DNA from: Metopolophium dirhodum
Lineage: Eukaryota > Arthropoda > Insecta > Hemiptera > Aphididae
Direction: 5' to 3'
Assembly (NCBI RefSeq): GCF_019925205.1
Contig: NC_083566.1
Coordinates: 22,258,001 to 22,322,000 of the forward strand
Length of the DNA stretch: 64,000 bases
Shown here piece after piece: positions 39,419 through 50,999 of this stretch. The position numbers were made by a program, and so were the translations under genes. The notes beneath the pieces are model-generated. The model was not told the DNA's origin. It ran no database searches and saw only the letters and a program-made list of their open reading frames with translations. Positions within the stretch are counted from its first letter, which is position 1, and each line of letters opens with the position of its first letter.

Positions 39419-40221
39419 GACGATTTCGGCTGCGCGGGGTCCGGACGCCGTGCGTATGTCACTCCGGCAGTTATCGCGTACCGATTCGATGATGATGATG
39501 ATGATGATGATGATATATTAGTAATTGTGTATAATGTGTGAAAACGAAAAGAGAAAAACCAAGTAGGTAGATACTACGACATTATTGTTGACGAGGTGCT
39601 TGTGTTTATATTATAGCGTGCTTTTGTAACGTGGTACGGGAGTTAGGTGCTCGGCACATTATATTTTAATTTAACATTATATTGTGGTATGAAATGTAAA
39701 ATAATATTGTCACGGTCGCGAATGCGGTGTCGTTCGGACCGTGGTTTCGGATCGTCGGCGGACGGACACTGATGTGGCGGGAAGGGGGCCCGGAGGGATG
39801 AAAAATCGTACTGGCGACAAACCTCGGGAACGGTAGCTCACACTTGAAACTCGTGAAATTTTTTTATGCGATTTACATTTTATATTACATAATATACGAT
39901 ACACGTTTGACGCAGGTTTTACCCTCGTGCACGCGTTCAGCGTCCGCCGTACCACCGACGATTCGGTGTCTCCGGCGACGCGATTTAATTTACACTCCGT
40001 ATACACAACGGCTGCGGCTGATATGCCACTCGTTCGCTCGCGTCCCACCACAACCGTTGCTGCCGCCGACACGACTTCGCTGTCCGTTGGTGATTTTATA
40101 TTTAGAACGCGGTTTTCAAAACGCATCGGACCCCGCGGCCACCGCCGCTGGACCGGCTGACGCCGCCTCCGCCACCGGCTGCATCGAGGAGCGGTGCATT
40201 CCTCGCGAAGGGCAAATTCCT
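39419..40221 (-). promoter_or_regulatory. CpG-rich leader/promoter region of the long RhoGEF isoform
   Basis: The 800 bp upstream of the 39418 start are rich in CpG and G+C compared with surrounding DNA. A good minus-strand acceptor (TTTTTTTGTTCCAG|AGG, exon start 40221) suggests a spliced non-coding 5' exon. Soon after it comes an ATG with a 27-codon reading frame (MHRSSMQPVAEAA..., stop), which would be an upstream ORF. An arthropod-type initiator word (ATCAGT) occurs on the minus strand near 39770. A (GAT)9 repeat is at 39488-39514. Long open frames on both strands here (39710-40260) are expected in G+C-rich DNA and are not called as genes. The exact transcription start cannot be placed from sequence. 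Confidence 0.4.
39488..39514 (+). repeat. (GAT)9 trinucleotide repeat
   Basis: Nine GAT units in the predicted 5' leader of the long RhoGEF isoform, about 70 bp upstream of the start codon. They read as ATC on the sense strand. Confidence 0.95.
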
Positions 40222-40372
40222 CTGGAACAAAAAAATTTAAAAATTAAAACAAGAAATTAGAAGTAAATACAATTTAGAGCGTTCTTAAATTCCGAGGTTA
40301 TGTGAAAAAGTTGGAAGAGGAAGAAAGGAGGAAGAGTCACGATTCTCACATTATGCTAGCATTATCCCTATA

Positions 40373-40518
40373 TATCAAAACTTAATGTATTATTATTATA
40401 TTATGTATTTACCAAATTGTGTGGCAAAGATGACGGAGATTCCTTAAGAACCCACCATTTTTGTCACACAATTTGGAAATGCGTAAATACTGCACGTAAT
40501 TTATATTAAGTTTTGATA
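40373..40518. mobile_element. Short palindromic MITE
   Basis: TATCAAAACTTAAT at the left and its complement at the right flank inner arms CCAAATTGTGTGGCAAA / TTTTGTCACACAATTTGG. The loop is about 30 bp and non-coding. It sits about 150 bp upstream of the predicted RhoGEF leader exon. Confidence 0.55.
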
Positions 40519-41076
40519 TCCGCAAGAATAATATGTACAATAGATGGCCCCAAATTTGAAAGACCCTGCAGGTATATATTTAATATATCAATCTATAGTT
40601 AAGTTAAATTATGTACATGCGCAATGTAAAATTAAAAATTATAGAACTAAAAAATCTTTTCAATAAAAAAAATTCAGTTTTGTAATAAATATTAAAGTCT
40701 ATGTTTAAGACAAGAATAAATAGTCAAAAGAAACTACGTCTAAAAGTGAATGTCATAAACTGGATTATATTCAAAAACATTAGCAAAATTAGTTTCATCT
40801 TAGATAACCTCTATTTTAATTTTGTTAAAATAACAAGGCATTAAAACTAATGTGTTGATAAGTAACATGAAGCATAGTAGTGCTTTTTATACTTTTTTAG
40901 ATTTTATAAACATAGACGCATAGTTATTGTGATTCATGTAATGGGTAAGTTAAAAGTAGGTATTATTAATTTAATTATAAAGCTTAATTTATATTTTTTA
41001 AACTTATAATATAAGAATGATACAATAATATCGTTATATAAGATATAACATTTCGGATATTTACATAAGCCAATTA

Positions 41077-41167
41077 AAATAATAATTAATCTAAATTAAT
41101 TAATATTATTGAAATAATAATTAATCTAAATTAATTAATATTATTGAAATAATAATTAATCTAAATT
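41077..41167 (+). repeat. 35-bp tandem repeat, about 2.6 copies
   Basis: Units beginning AAATAATAATTAATC at 41077, 41112 and 41147 are identical over the overlapping parts. Confidence 0.9.
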
Positions 41168-43487
41168 ATAACTGTTTACCATACCTATCGTAATTCATAG
41201 TTATAGATATTCATAGTTTATTATGTAACAATAATATTACAAAATAATTATATCAATAATAATAATTATTATTAAGACTAATTTCTATCAATAAAAGAAA
41301 ATACTATTAATTCTTTATCCTTATATTGCTCAATACAATATTATAATCAACGTATCAACCTCAATAATAACCCTCAATATATTATATCAATTTCAATAGT
41401 AACCTTAAGGGACCCATTAACAAAAGCAAAACATTAACGAATTCAATTTGCAGATATCTAACAAACAATGCAGGGACACCTAATAAAACGATACTCAACT
41501 GTTGTAGGTACTAAAAATGTCAATATGCACAATATAAGAAAACAGCCTGGAAATTATTTGTCAAAAGGAATAAGGATGACTGTTAAATATTGACTGACAC
41601 CGTATTTACAATAAATTTAATTACATTTAAAACATGAAAAAATATGTTGTATTGCTGTATTAATCTGCAAAGCTCCGTCCAAACAATAAACTATAAAAGG
41701 TTAATAAAACTATAATATACCTTTTTATGTACAATGTAGACATTGTAAGACATTTAGACTTATAGTGTAGGTGTATCAGTACCGTAGGCAATGATTTATT
41801 TTTCGAAGGTAGTGGGCCACTCATTTTATCATTATTTATTAGTTTTTAAAATTATAAAACATACGTTTAAGTAAAACATACACATTTATTTTTGAGTATA
41901 AAATAATAATCAAAATTATTGGTTTATTAGTGACAATCAAATAAATAACTTAACGTCTAAAATTATAATTAAATTGAATTAGTCATGATGAGGAGAATAA
42001 TAATAATCAAGTTGAACTTTAAAATCTAAACGCATTACGTTTTTAGCGGCAAATTAATCAATAATTTTGTCAATATTTATTTCAATGTTCTAATGAATTA
42101 TAAGTGGCATAGTGCCAAACCATTTGGTCGATTTTCACTAATTAAATAGCTCAAAAATATTTTGATACGCTTCAGACTAGAGAGCTCGCTTTCTACTAAA
42201 GGTGTTGTCACAGGTTAAATTGAGTATAATAGGTATAGGTATTTAATAATGTTTTACATTAGGAAAGATATATCTCGAGCAACATAATATCCAGTGGTCG
42301 GTGGGTTGGTTGGCGCTATTTTTTCCGTCTTCCATTTAATTTTCCCTAACTCAAATTCTCCTTTAAATATGGATGTATATTAAACAAATTCATTTAAAGC
42401 CTTTATAAAAAATCATAAGACAGTTTAACACCATCAAAATAAATGTGCTGCTGCATAAGTACTCACGATGGTAACAATAAGGAAGACAGTAAAATTAAAT
42501 ATCTGAATACTATTTAAGCACTTCAATATAATAGTAGAAAGCAAACCCATCCTAAATAAGGATAAAAAAAATGGAAACTCTAGCTATCTGTAGTACTAGT
42601 AAGTATAATAATCATTATTAGTAATATCATAATTAGCTCTGTATTTTTTCTTCTTTTAAAGACAAAAGCTGAAGTGAAAATGTTATCTATAATCATAATC
42701 GAATGATAATTGATCATAGTTATACACTTGTACTTATTATAATGTTAATATTGGTTATAACATTATAATAATCTAATAACCAATAATTTAAAAACAAATG
42801 ATTCTGAGTGGTGAGGGACACGCCAGCGTCAGCGGTGGTGGGAGGGAGGGGGGAGTGAGTGCTTCGGCACTGGTGTATATATTTATATTTTATGTGTAAC
42901 TATTATATATTATTTATATCACTCATACTTTTTAAAAAGTTGTGGAATGTATCAGTTTGTGATATTACGTTATATTCGGATACCTAGTAGAAAAGTTTTT
43001 TTGTCCAAGATTTTCAAGTTATAAGTTATAATTTTTTTTTTTTTTGTAACAACACAGACAGCCTTATGACATATATATACTGTATAGCCCATTTAAAATT
43101 ATAGAGTTATTAATAATTTAAGAAGAAGTAGGTAGATCCAGTGGAATAAATTGGGCTCGTTATCAAAGGTTAAAAAATGAATTCAGAACATTGCAGGAAC
43201 CAACTTTACTCAGCAATATTACCCTCCAATAACCATCATACATATTGTATTTAACGATCTCTTAAAATGGATATCTAACATACACCCTAAAAATTAAAAT
43301 TAAATATAAAGCTTAAAAAATGCATTAAATTTTAAAACATAATACTTTTTTCAATCTAGTTATTATCTTTGATTTTTAAAATAGCTACTTTAATAAGTAT
43401 TATAATATCATAGTAATTATTTACTATATACGAGTAATAACTAGATTAATTGTTTCGTTGTGCCTAATGCCTCAATACTACCATTAA

Positions 43488-43603
43488 CCCAGACAACATT
43501 TTGTAATGATAATATTATAACAGTATTATAATAACGTTATACTAATATTATTCGTTAGTATAATGTTATAATAATATTATTAAACAAAAAATTGATGTCT
43601 GGG
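43488..43603. mobile_element. Short palindromic MITE (CCCAGACA termini)
   Basis: It begins CCCAGACAACATTTTGT and ends with the complementary AAAAAATTGATGTCTGGG. The centre is ATAACGTTATACTAA / TTAGTATAATGTTAT with a short loop. 116 bp. Confidence 0.6.
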
Positions 43604-45042
43604 AAGCAACACACCACCTGATGGGTCTCAAATGTCCCTAAATACCTATTTACTTATGCCTCTAATTTTATCATATAGGAACATGTTTTTTAAATATAAT
43701 ATTTACGTAGAACATATAAGAATATTTTCGATACATACAAATTAGGTATTTTAACTAATGTAGGTAGGTACTTTAATGATTCTCAATTATTTCTATAACA
43801 TTATTAAATATTATGGCTATGCGAGAAGCTATATGACTAGAAGTCCGTAACAATCACGACACCCGACACCACGTCATGGTCACAAAATATTCTAACAATT
43901 ATTGTTGACACAATTATTCAGTATTATAATATTATATATAGTATATTTTGGTTAAAGGCCCACCGCCGTTTCAGAAGTGTGGCTCACGGAGTTCCGATAG
44001 TTTTAAATTAATTTCAACCAACGGTAATATAGTCAATAATTATAAAATAAATGATTAAGCTGTATAATATTAATTTAAAAAGTTGACCTAAAAATGTATA
44101 CTTTAATACTTGAATGTTTATAACTTAAATAAGTTTTCAGAGGTGCATTCAAAATTATTGTTCCACTGGGCCATTTTATTGTTTCCCTCATCCTATACTT
44201 CTAAATTTCAAAAATTGTATTATTATAACATACGTTCGGCAAACAGTATCTACTGAGTATTCGTTCGTCGACCTTTTGATAACGAGATAAATAAAAAAAA
44301 GTTACATATTCAACAAAATTGCCTAAATATTTGTCACAAACATTATATTGCAAATAACCCATCCTAAATTCATCTTTTGTATAATATGTGTAGATTTTTT
44401 TAAGCATGCTCAGTGCTTAATTATGCATTTATTGGTATTTGGTATAAATCGGTATACTTCTATTTTTTAGACCTTTTTAAGGAATTTGAGAAAGTAGCAA
44501 TCATGCGACTATTTTATCAAGCTCTTATTTAGATTTTACTAAATGAAATCCTGACTGAACATAACCCGAAAACTTGTGGGGAAGGTAATATTACTTATTA
44601 GTGTAATTACTTACTGCAAACGATTCTGCATTAAACGATTGTCAGATTTGGTTAATTATTTTGCGTTAATTTGATGGTTGATATGGACACTGTGTTACTA
44701 TACTGGATTGAATTGAAATTCTCAATTCCTTGTTAAATTAAAAAAAATCTTCGAATACATTTTTGAAATTATTGACTGAAATTATTGTAGGAAAGACATC
44801 ATGTCACACGTAACCAAGTTTTTTAGTGGGTTTTGGCCCAGTTTTGAGCAGAAAAGCTGTAGAAAAAGCGGGAGACCGTGGAGAAGATGACACACATCCG
44901 AATATTCCGAAATCCGAATACAATGATAACTGACGAAAATTACAAACAATTTTTTTTTAATTATCAACGTCTTTGTATACGAATGATTTCAAGTAAAATA
45001 ACATTTAAAATGAAACTGTTTGAATAATTTTTAAAGACTTAT

Positions 45043-45420
45043 GTCAAGAACAATGCGTGGTTTTTGCAACAATTTTTGGTCATAAAATAATGTTTGGCTG
45101 ATATTCGTAACGCAGGCTCCCCTCCGATATTCACTAGATTTAACATTTTGTGACTTTTTAGTTTTATCTATTGTCAAAAGTGAAAACTGCGTTGAAGGCA
45201 TCTAATTTTGAGTCCATCAAAAAAAGTGAAAATTAAAGCAACAGATCAGCTTAAAACCTTGACATCTGATAATCAGAAGCACTGTAGATAAAAAAAAAAA
45301 GACGCAGCAATGTTTTCATAAAAGGCCCAGAGTGCATAGAAAATAGAAGTGGGTCACAATTGAATTGTAAAATTATTAAAATTCGTCTTCCTTTTAATAA
45401 AATTTTGAGTTCAATTTAAA
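45043..45420 (+). pseudogene. Degenerate mariner-type transposase fragment
   Basis: Shifting plus-strand frames give NNAWFLQQFLVIK, then SPPIFTRFNI, then KVKTALKASNFESIKKSENK with ATDQLKTLT, and finally CIENRSGSQLN. This follows the order of the C-terminal half of mariner transposases (QQFLxxK, YSPDLAPCDFFLFPKLK, LKGxxFESIEEIK, then the C-terminal CIxxxGxYxE region). Several frameshifts and stops show a dead copy; the N-terminal half was not identified. Confidence 0.55.
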
Positions 45421-46129
45421 ATCAACAAAATTAATTACGTTTATTACAGAAATCTTGTTCTTAAATAACCAAATTTTGTGTAAAGATACGTAGGTATAGA
45501 ATTTAATAAACACGTTAGTTATTTCGCAGAAATGTCTTCACACTGAACAACACTTAACGCACTTTCCAACAGTGACGTGAAATCGAGTTGATCGAGACAT
45601 TTTTTTTTTACCAATGCTTCTCGAATAAAAAGAATTGTTAACATGAATTTTTAAAACGAAAACTACATACAACATTATAATATTTTTCCATTCGTCAGTC
45701 TTAAAAGAAATATTGAGAATCAAACGTGGGAAAAAATGGGCGGCGACGGGGTAACCACCACCGTTTTACCATCAATCAACGAAAAATATCGCAATTACCT
45801 GATCGCGAGTAACGTTAACAATATTGGCAATGGTAAAATTTGTAGATCGCGGTATACATTTACTCACATACTGGTAACTGTGGTAATTACCGTAGTCGGT
45901 CAATTAAACCGGGTTCACAGCCTGCAATGTCGTCTGTAGACATGTCCGCTGTCGTGTCGTATCCAAAAGTTGAGATTGGCCTAATTTGTGGAAATTTCCC
46001 GGTAGGTTGTGGTTAGTGGATGACACCATGATTACAACAACAATAGGAATACGATAAAAGAAACAATACACAACGGACGATGTAACTGTGAACATTGTGA
46101 ACCTGTCTTGAAAATCTGTCTGAAAAAAC

Positions 46130-46277
46130 TAAGGCTCTACATATATTGGGTATGCTATGCCACCATGTTACGACTCATTTATCAATGATTAAATAAAGGG
46201 GGGAAAAATTCATATTTACAGAACATTATAAGTCGCAAAATGGCGGCGTAGCATACCTAGTATCTATAGTGCCCTGA
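46130..46277. mobile_element. Short MITE with about 40-bp TIRs (CAGGGCACTATAG end)
   Basis: The left arm 46137-46174 (GGGTATGCTATGCCACCATG...) and the right arm 46232-46269 (complement GGTATGCTACGCCGCCATTT...) match at roughly 30 of 38 positions, and similarity continues outward to CTAAGGC / CAGGGCA. The interior is about 57 bp. The ATGGCGGC word in the right arm is therefore part of the TIR. Confidence 0.6.
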
Positions 46278-47862
46278 AAAACGTGTGGCCATGGTGAAAG
46301 CCTCCCCTCAACTTATTTATTCCATAATCAATATAATAAAGATGTATTCGGAGCTTCAAACTACATCAATTGAAAACTTAATGAAGCACTATTATCTGAA
46401 ATGTGTTATCTTAAGAGTGAATTTATGTATACAACTAATAGGATAAAACAATTTGCAAAGGTAAATACAATAATATATTTTTAATTATATATTAATATAT
46501 TATGTACATTATGCTCTAGAATCAAAATTTTATTTATGCATAACTATTTTATTTTTATTATTAACATGTTTACAATATTTATATTATAGTGTGGCTGTTA
46601 ACATTTCGCATAGTTTCTCATCTACGTTTTGACATTTAAATCATTTTCATATTTTGTTTTTTTTTTTTGAAATTCAATACTGTTGGCTACAATGCGATAT
46701 GCCAACTAGTATTTAGTATTTAAAATCACATTAGTAGAAAGCAGAGCCTCGTACAGTTTCCTTGTGGGTTCGTATTACATGACATTTTTGAGTAGGTACT
46801 AGATAGTAAGTTCCTACTTATATACGAATTACAATGATGCCTGAGGTATAAGAAAATATATATTTATATACTAAATTATTATTCATTAATCACGAGATAT
46901 TGTGCACTTTATTATTTAAAAATAGCTTAGTGTCTAACAATAAAAATAATAACTAAATAGATAATTTCAAATAAATATTTAATGTAACACAGCTATTAAT
47001 CAATGAAGTTGGAGCCTGTAAAACATAATAATAATAAATATTAAATTGGTTAGGTGAAATCATATACGGTCTGTAGTGAAACGCGTAGGAGGGTTAATGA
47101 AGGACCTACCAGTGTAGTTGTACAAATGATAAATACGCTAAATTCTATTAATTAAAGAGAACACCACGGTTAATAATATTAAGTATATATTTAGCGCATG
47201 ACTATTAGGTATAGTATTATGAAATAATAATATGATCATATACAGACAACTTGTTTGTTGAATGTTTTGTTTCTTGAAAAAGTGCCAATATAACGAACGG
47301 ATACATTTAACAGCAAATCGCACTTAACAAACAATAAAGATATTAAATAATTTTCATTAATCGTCTCACAAGATACTATTTTTGAACTCAAAAAAACAAA
47401 TAGAAGTGTTGGTTTTTGACTTTTGTGTATGGAAACAGACAACATTATTAACTCCGATCAATAATTTAAGTTAGATTTTATCTAAATTGTATCTGAATTA
47501 TAGCCATCTTTATCATTATACTTAACATCGAACTTAGGGATCCAACTTATTATATTAATAAAACCAAAGTAAATTAATGAACGAAATAAAGTACCTATTG
47601 ATGATTTAGGTAAGAAATATTCATTAATTACCAGATTGCCTCGATTTCTTTATGAATGTATTTCAGTATCAAATAAGAATTGATGTTGAATGTCAAAAAT
47701 AAAACTAAAATAAAACATAGAAACCATTTTAAAAATCAACAAAATAAATAATAAATATTAGATACTTTATTTTTATTATTGTTTTTAAATCTTGTATTGT
47801 TATTGTTTAATCAATTTGAAGAATTATATACTTGAAAAAAATATTAAAACGTCCTTCTAAGT

Positions 47863-50543
47863 ATGGATATTTATGTGGTTCGTGCAAATGATTTAGCAAC
47901 CTGTATGAAAATAAATACCGAGAACCAAATTTTGAATTTAAAAAAATCAAGTACAGAAGAAGACAGTTTGTTAATTGGTACCTACCTTTATATTATTACA
48001 ATGACATTTCAATTTTAATATTAAATACAATTTACTATTTTCAAATAATAGTAATGACCTAAATTTACTAAAACCAAAATACAATTAATGATAAATTAGT
48101 AGCAAATAAAACTGACCAACTAGAGAGTGGTATTTTGTTTTAGATAATGAGAATGTAACAAAATTATGCTTTGATGAAAGATTAAGTGTAGTAAATGAAA
48201 AAAAAGAAGTATTAGGTGAATTTGTTGGTCAAATACAGAAAAGTAATTCAAATACTAATTCTGAATCTTTAATAATAAATTTAAACTCGACTAGTATTTC
48301 CAAGCATGGAAAAGAAATTGGTATGAGTGTAATAACATTCACCACAACAAATTTACTATCTTATGAAGAAAAATGGTCACAAACGTATTACATGACTACA
48401 TTGAAACTAAATAAATTATAATTCTAAATAATTAGTGAAAATATTTAACAACTATAGGTACTCTAAGGAATCGGCAATGGAATGTAAAACAGTTTTAGTT
48501 TCAAATAAAAACAATGATGGAAGAATACAAATCTGCACGAATATAAACAACGGTGAATTAATTGATCAAACCAAAAACATAAATTTAAAATACATAAAAG
48601 TAAGGTTACAAATAATTAATAACTAACTTTAACTTTATAGATGTAGTTATTACTATACTTATTATTTATTAATTACCTAACATTCAACTTAATATATAAG
48701 TAATATGTGTTTACTTTATCCGAGTTTATGTAGCATGAAAATTAAATTTCCTTACCTAGTTTAAAGATCAAAACGTTGTTTATATTATTGTATGCATTAC
48801 ATCAGACTGAAACTCACCTTCCTATATCTATATTCTATATATTATATATATCGTTGTGAGAGAATGTTAATTAAAATAAACTATTGTAATAACATTTGTG
48901 TTGTACACCTTACAGATTCACTATGATAATATTATGAAATATATTCCCCCTTAGGTATAACAATATTCCATATTTTTTTTTTTAATTTAAGCATTTAATT
49001 TCTAAAATTGTTTTTGTATAAGTCACGAACATTTTTAACTGCCTAACAGTAGTTCTGTTCGAGTGTTCGAGTAACTACTAATTTATTCTGACATCTGGGG
49101 AGGGATAATTATTCAAAGCATCGTGAGGTTAAAGTCCCTTATTACATCCACTATTAGTCAAAATCCAAAGTTTGAATACTTTTACAGTGTAAATTCTATA
49201 AGTATGCAAAACTAATTGATACATATTACCTATATTGGACATTATTGGTATTATTATTTATATAGATATATTATTTTAAAAATACATATTTATCAATAAA
49301 TATGTATTTTCTTTTTTAAAACATAAGAAAGATAAATAGATCTTAAATAATTTTTGTATTAAAATTATTACTAAAATAAATAATAAATAATACAAATCTA
49401 TAACTTAACCTACCTTGTATAAACAGTCAAAATTAAAATATATATTATAATACGTTATAATATATCTGTACTATGGTGTACTAGCCACTGGGTATCTACT
49501 ACAAATCAATCTCATTTTGTTTTTCCCTGGGAGTAGCGTGTTATAATGTTGTATATTAAAACAGGATTCGTGTAATTTATATTAGATACTGTTGCAATAA
49601 CTACTGCAGAATGAAAAAATAATTTATTTAATAATCAGGTAGGTAGTGGGTATAGTTAGTAATTTAGTATAGATATTACATTTTAATTTTTAACATAACA
49701 ATCGTTTCGATTTTTCATAATCTTAAAATAATTACTTACCAAATTAATTTTTTTATTGTTTTATGTTTGGAAAAAATCGAGGAAAAAATATTAAATTTTT
49801 TCAAATATTTTTGTGATGCACTAAAAAGTATAATTGCAGAGTTTGCTAACCGAGGGTATGAACTACGCTTTCCTCCGAAATCTTGCAATAGTAGGATTTG
49901 AGGGTACCATTAAAAATAAAACAGCCATCACCATCAACGGAACATTGTGTAAAACAATATACGTACGTGGACAGTAGACACTTATAACATCGTAATAAAT
50001 ATAAATTATATTCACTAATTCATCCCCTTTTTACTATAGGTATGTTCATTAAAAGACAATTACAAAATAAATAAAATGTCAGTATCAGTCATAATTATAA
50101 AGAGGGCTATACAATTAGGAAAATCTTTTAAAATTCCAATTAGAGAAACGATTACTATTTTAACCCGTTTGGGTTATATATTAAATCATTCATGGGGTAA
50201 AACAATTAATCAGAAATTGATCATCAATAAGTCAATGCGAATCACCAAAGATGGTTTTGTATATAACGACAATATGACACATCTAAAGAATAATTTGGAT
50301 CAAGATATTCGATTCAAATTAATGTATCTAAATAAATATGTAAGAATAAACCAACTCTCAGAAATATGATTTAATTTAATTTATTAATTACATTTTCAGC
50401 CTGAAATGAAAATAAAGTACAACACTTACATAAAAAACAACAGAGATGTGTATGACATGATCATTGACTATATAAAAGCTGTATTAATAGCCAAGCCAGA
50501 TAATGTATTACAGTTTTCAATCGATTACTTTGAAGAGTTCTAA
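47863..50543 (+). CDS. CATIP-like protein with C-terminal RIIa-like motif (5 exons)
   Basis: Predicted exons are 47863-47977, 48144-48384, 48458-48599, 50040-50339 and 50400-50543 (TAA stop), with GT-AG introns whose phases (1, 2, 0, 0) match throughout; total 313 residues. The start MDIYVVRANDLA has an in-frame upstream stop. Residues 43-67 (VTKLCFDERLSVV...VLGEFVG) resemble the N-terminal conserved block of ciliogenesis-associated TTC17-interacting protein. Residues 282-313 end KPDNVLQFSIDYF-EEF, the pattern of RIIa-type dimerisation/docking motifs (helix, then KPxDxLxFxxxYF), which is also C-terminal in CATIP. Such proteins act in actin-dependent ciliogenesis and in sperm or sensory cilia. 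The least secure step is the exon 2/3 junction: its donor (AC|GTATTA) is weak and the intron is only 73 bp. A better-looking donor at 48320 breaks the frame. The protein is shorter than human CATIP, so a divergent or reduced relative is possible. Confidence 0.6.
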
Positions 50544-50752
50544 AGAATTTTCAATACCTACCTAATTAATTGTGTGCATTTAGGTATATGAAATTATGAC
50601 TTTTTAAACAATCAAAATCGTGCGACAATAATGGCCATTATTACTCGCATATAATAATATTATAGGCACACATTACTATTAATTGTTCATACACAATTAA
50701 ATATCAATACTTAAGTCCATAAATTATTTCTTATTCGGATTAAATGCATAAT

Positions 50753-50758
50753 AATAAA
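50753..50758 (+). terminator. Possible polyadenylation signal of the CATIP-like gene
   Basis: AATAAA lies about 210 bp after the stop codon at 50543. Such hexamers are frequent by chance in DNA this A+T-rich, so support is positional only. Confidence 0.25.
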
Positions 50759-50999
50759 CCTAGTCCTAAAACTCTTCTGATTGGGAAAGTTAATGATCGA
50801 TGACTTCTTTCAGTAGGTACTTATTTAATCACTTTTCAAACACTAACCGGTCGTAAAACTAAGTATAAATTCTCCAAAAGTTTTACATTGGCTTAATTAA
50901 TTGAAAAATGGATGCTGATAGAAATTATTCCTAATTGTAATTTTGGCATATTTACAGTAGAAAATTCCTAATAAAAATCGTATATTCAGTAAATTTTAG

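Larger units (their letters stand above)
40222..47862. other. Intergenic region between the divergent RhoGEF and CATIP-like genes
   Basis: About 7.6 kb of A+T-rich DNA between the 5' ends of the two genes. It holds inverted-repeat elements at 40373-40518, 43488-43603 and 46130-46277, a 35-bp tandem repeat (41077-41167) and a mariner transposase relic (45043-45420). The stretches 41.2-43.4 kb and 46.3-47.8 kb show nothing recognisable, apart from a G-rich patch at 42825-42870. Confidence 0.6.

Noticed and set aside
39710..40260. Two 138-codon frames on opposite strands
   Set aside because: Overlapping frames on both strands in a CpG-rich block are expected by composition. The segment is better explained as promoter and leader of the RhoGEF.
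46236..46247. A YY1/Pho-like site (AAAATGGCGGC) as a promoter element
   Set aside because: It lies inside the terminal inverted repeat of a MITE, which explains its presence without invoking a promoter.
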